Assembly (NCBI GenBank): GCA_937863915.1
Contig: CALMID010000176.1
Span: forward strand, 1-6,555
DNA from: an uncultured Pseudomonas sp.
Lineage (GTDB): Bacteria > Pseudomonadota > Gammaproteobacteria > Pseudomonadales > Pseudomonadaceae
Direction: 5' to 3'
DNA length: 6,555 nt
Below, in pieces: positions 5,461 through 6,555 of the stretch. The notes beneath the pieces were generated by a model, which ran no database searches, was not told the DNA's origin, and was given only the letters and a program-made list of their open reading frames with translations. How positions within the stretch are numbered: position 1 is the stretch's first letter; every line of letters starts with the position of its first letter. The translations under genes were made by a program, and so were the position numbers.

Positions 5461-6555
5461 TTACTCGATGACCTTGGCAACCACGCCAGCACCAACGGTA
5501 CGGCCGCCTTCGCGAATCGCGAAGCGCAGACCATCTTCCATGGCGATCGGCTTGATCAGGGTAACAACCATTTTGATGTTGTCGCCCGGCATTACCATCT
5601 CAACGCCTTCCGGCAGTTCGCACGAACCGGTTACGTCAGTGGTACGGAAGTAGAACTGCGGACGGTAGCCCTTGAAGAACGGGGTGTGACGACCACCTTC
5701 TTCCTTGGACAGAACGTACACTTCTGCTTCGAACACAGTGTGCGGCTTGATGGTGCCCGGCTTGGCCAGAACCTGACCACGCTCTACGTCGTCACGCTTG
5801 GTGCCGCGCAGCAGTACACCGCAGTTCTCGCCAGCACGACCTTCGTCGAGCAGCTTGCGGAACATTTCAACACCGGTACAGGTGGTCTTGGTGGTCGGAC
5901 GCAGACCGACGATCTCGATCTCTTCCTGAACCTTGACGATACCGCGCTCAACACGACCGGTAACTACGGTGCCACGACCGGAGATCGAGAACACGTCTTC
6001 GATCGGCATCAGGAACGGCTTGTCGATGGCGCGAACCGGCTCAGGGATGTAGGTATCCAGAGTCTCAACCAGCTTCTTAACAGCGCTGGTGCCCATCTCG
6101 TTGTCGTCCTGGCCGTTCAGGGCCATCAGAGCGGAACCGATCACGATCGGAGTGTCATCACCCGGGAAGTCATAGGTGGACAGCAGGTCGCGAACTTCCA
6201 TCTCAACCAGTTCCAGCAGCTCAGCGTCGTCAACCATGTCGGCCTTGTTCAGGAACACGACAATGTAAGGAACGCCTACCTGACGGGACAGCAGGATGTG
6301 CTCACGGGTTTGCGGCATCGGACCATCGGCGGCCGAGCAAACCAGGATCGCGCCGTCCATCTGGGCAGCACCGGTGATCATGTTCTTCACATAGTCAGCG
6401 TGACCCGGGCAGTCAACGTGCGCGTAGTGACGTACGGCAGAGTCGTACTCAACGTGCGCAGTGTTGATGGTGATACCACGAGCCTTCTCTTCCGGAGCGG
6501 AGTCGATCTTGTCGAAGTCGACCTTGGCGGAACCGAAAACTTCGGAGCACACGCG
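5461..6555 (-). CDS. tufB: Elongation factor Tu, residues 34-397 (5' end outside window)
   Basis: EF-Tu carries aminoacyl-tRNA to the ribosomal A site with GTP. The frame is open to the right edge, and the first codon seen corresponds to R34 of a 397-residue protein, so the P-loop (GHVDHGKT) is missing because of the window edge, not through damage. Visible GTPase motifs are RGITI with T62, DCPGH at 81-85 (catalytic H85), NKAD at 136-139 and SAL at 174-176. Domain II follows (from about 205), with [13 protein letters not shown], and domain III ends [10 protein letters not shown]. Two TAA stops in tandem (5458-5463) end the gene, common in very highly expressed genes. Pseudomonas usually has two tuf copies; the one next to tRNA-Trp and secE is called tufB, and the symbol rests on this position. 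The codons are the GC-ending, restricted set of a strongly expressed gene. Confidence 0.97.
   Translation of the reverse strand, partial: RVCSEVFGSAKVDFDKIDSAPEEKARGITINTAHVEYDSAVRHYAHVDCPGHADYVKNMITGAAQMDGAILVCSAADGPMPQTREHILLSRQVGVPYIVVFLNKADMVDDAELLELVEMEVRDLLSTYDFPGDDTPIVIGSALMALNGQDDNEMGTSAVKKLVETLDTYIPEPVRAIDKPFLMPIEDVFSISGRGTVVTGRVERGIVKVQEEIEIVGLRPTTKTTCTGVEMFRKLLDEGRAGENCGVLLRGTKRDDVERGQVLAKPGTIKPHTVFEAEVYVLSKEEGGRHTPFFKGYRPQFYFRTTDVTGSCELPEGVEMVMPGDNIKMVVTLIKPIAMEDGLRFAIREGGRTVGAGVVAKVIE

Overview
The window is a stretch of the core translation/transcription cluster of a Pseudomonas-type gammaproteobacterium. Every gene lies on the minus strand, so the order of transcription (right to left) is tuf (5' end cut off), tRNA-Trp(CCA), secE, nusG, rplK, rplA, rplJ, rplL, rpoB (3' half cut off). 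A single tRNA-Trp between tuf and secE, the 122-residue SecE, and the RpoB start [20 protein letters not shown] are what I know from Pseudomonas. RpoB residues are offset by +5 from E. coli numbering at the rifampicin region, as in Pseudomonas. From memory the protein differs from P. aeruginosa at scattered positions, so I would place it elsewhere in the genus without naming a species.

Layout by coordinate: 1-1759 RpoB residues 1-586; 1760-1977 a long structured rplL-rpoB spacer with an intrinsic terminator (attenuator) followed by three hairpins; 1978-2346 rplL; 2429-2929 rplJ (GTG start); 2930-3125 the rplJ leader with a terminator-like hairpin and an L10-leader kink-turn element; 3126-3821 rplA and 3822-4253 rplK, abutting with no gap; 4254-4369 a spacer with the nusG terminator and a candidate rplK promoter; 4370-4903 nusG (GTG start); 4913-5281 secE; 5329-5404 tRNA-Trp; 5405-5460 a spacer in which a good sigma70 promoter sits inside an inverted repeat; 5461-6555 EF-Tu residues 34-397.

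The genes work together in one growth-linked unit. EF-Tu, tRNA-Trp and L11/L1/L10/L7-L12 serve translation elongation (the four proteins form the L1 stalk, the GTPase-centre base and the L7/L12 stalk). NusG couples RNA polymerase to Rho or the ribosome, SecE is the essential small translocon subunit, and RpoB is the RNA polymerase beta subunit. The non-coding gaps hold the control points: the tRNA-Trp promoter, the nusG terminator, the rplK leader, the L10 autoregulatory leader and the rplL-rpoB attenuator.

I found no mobile element, CRISPR array, toxin-antitoxin pair, defence gene or novel gene system. The plus strand carries only antisense shadow frames. The observations worth a second look are regulatory: overlapping promoter/terminator signals and structured leaders.
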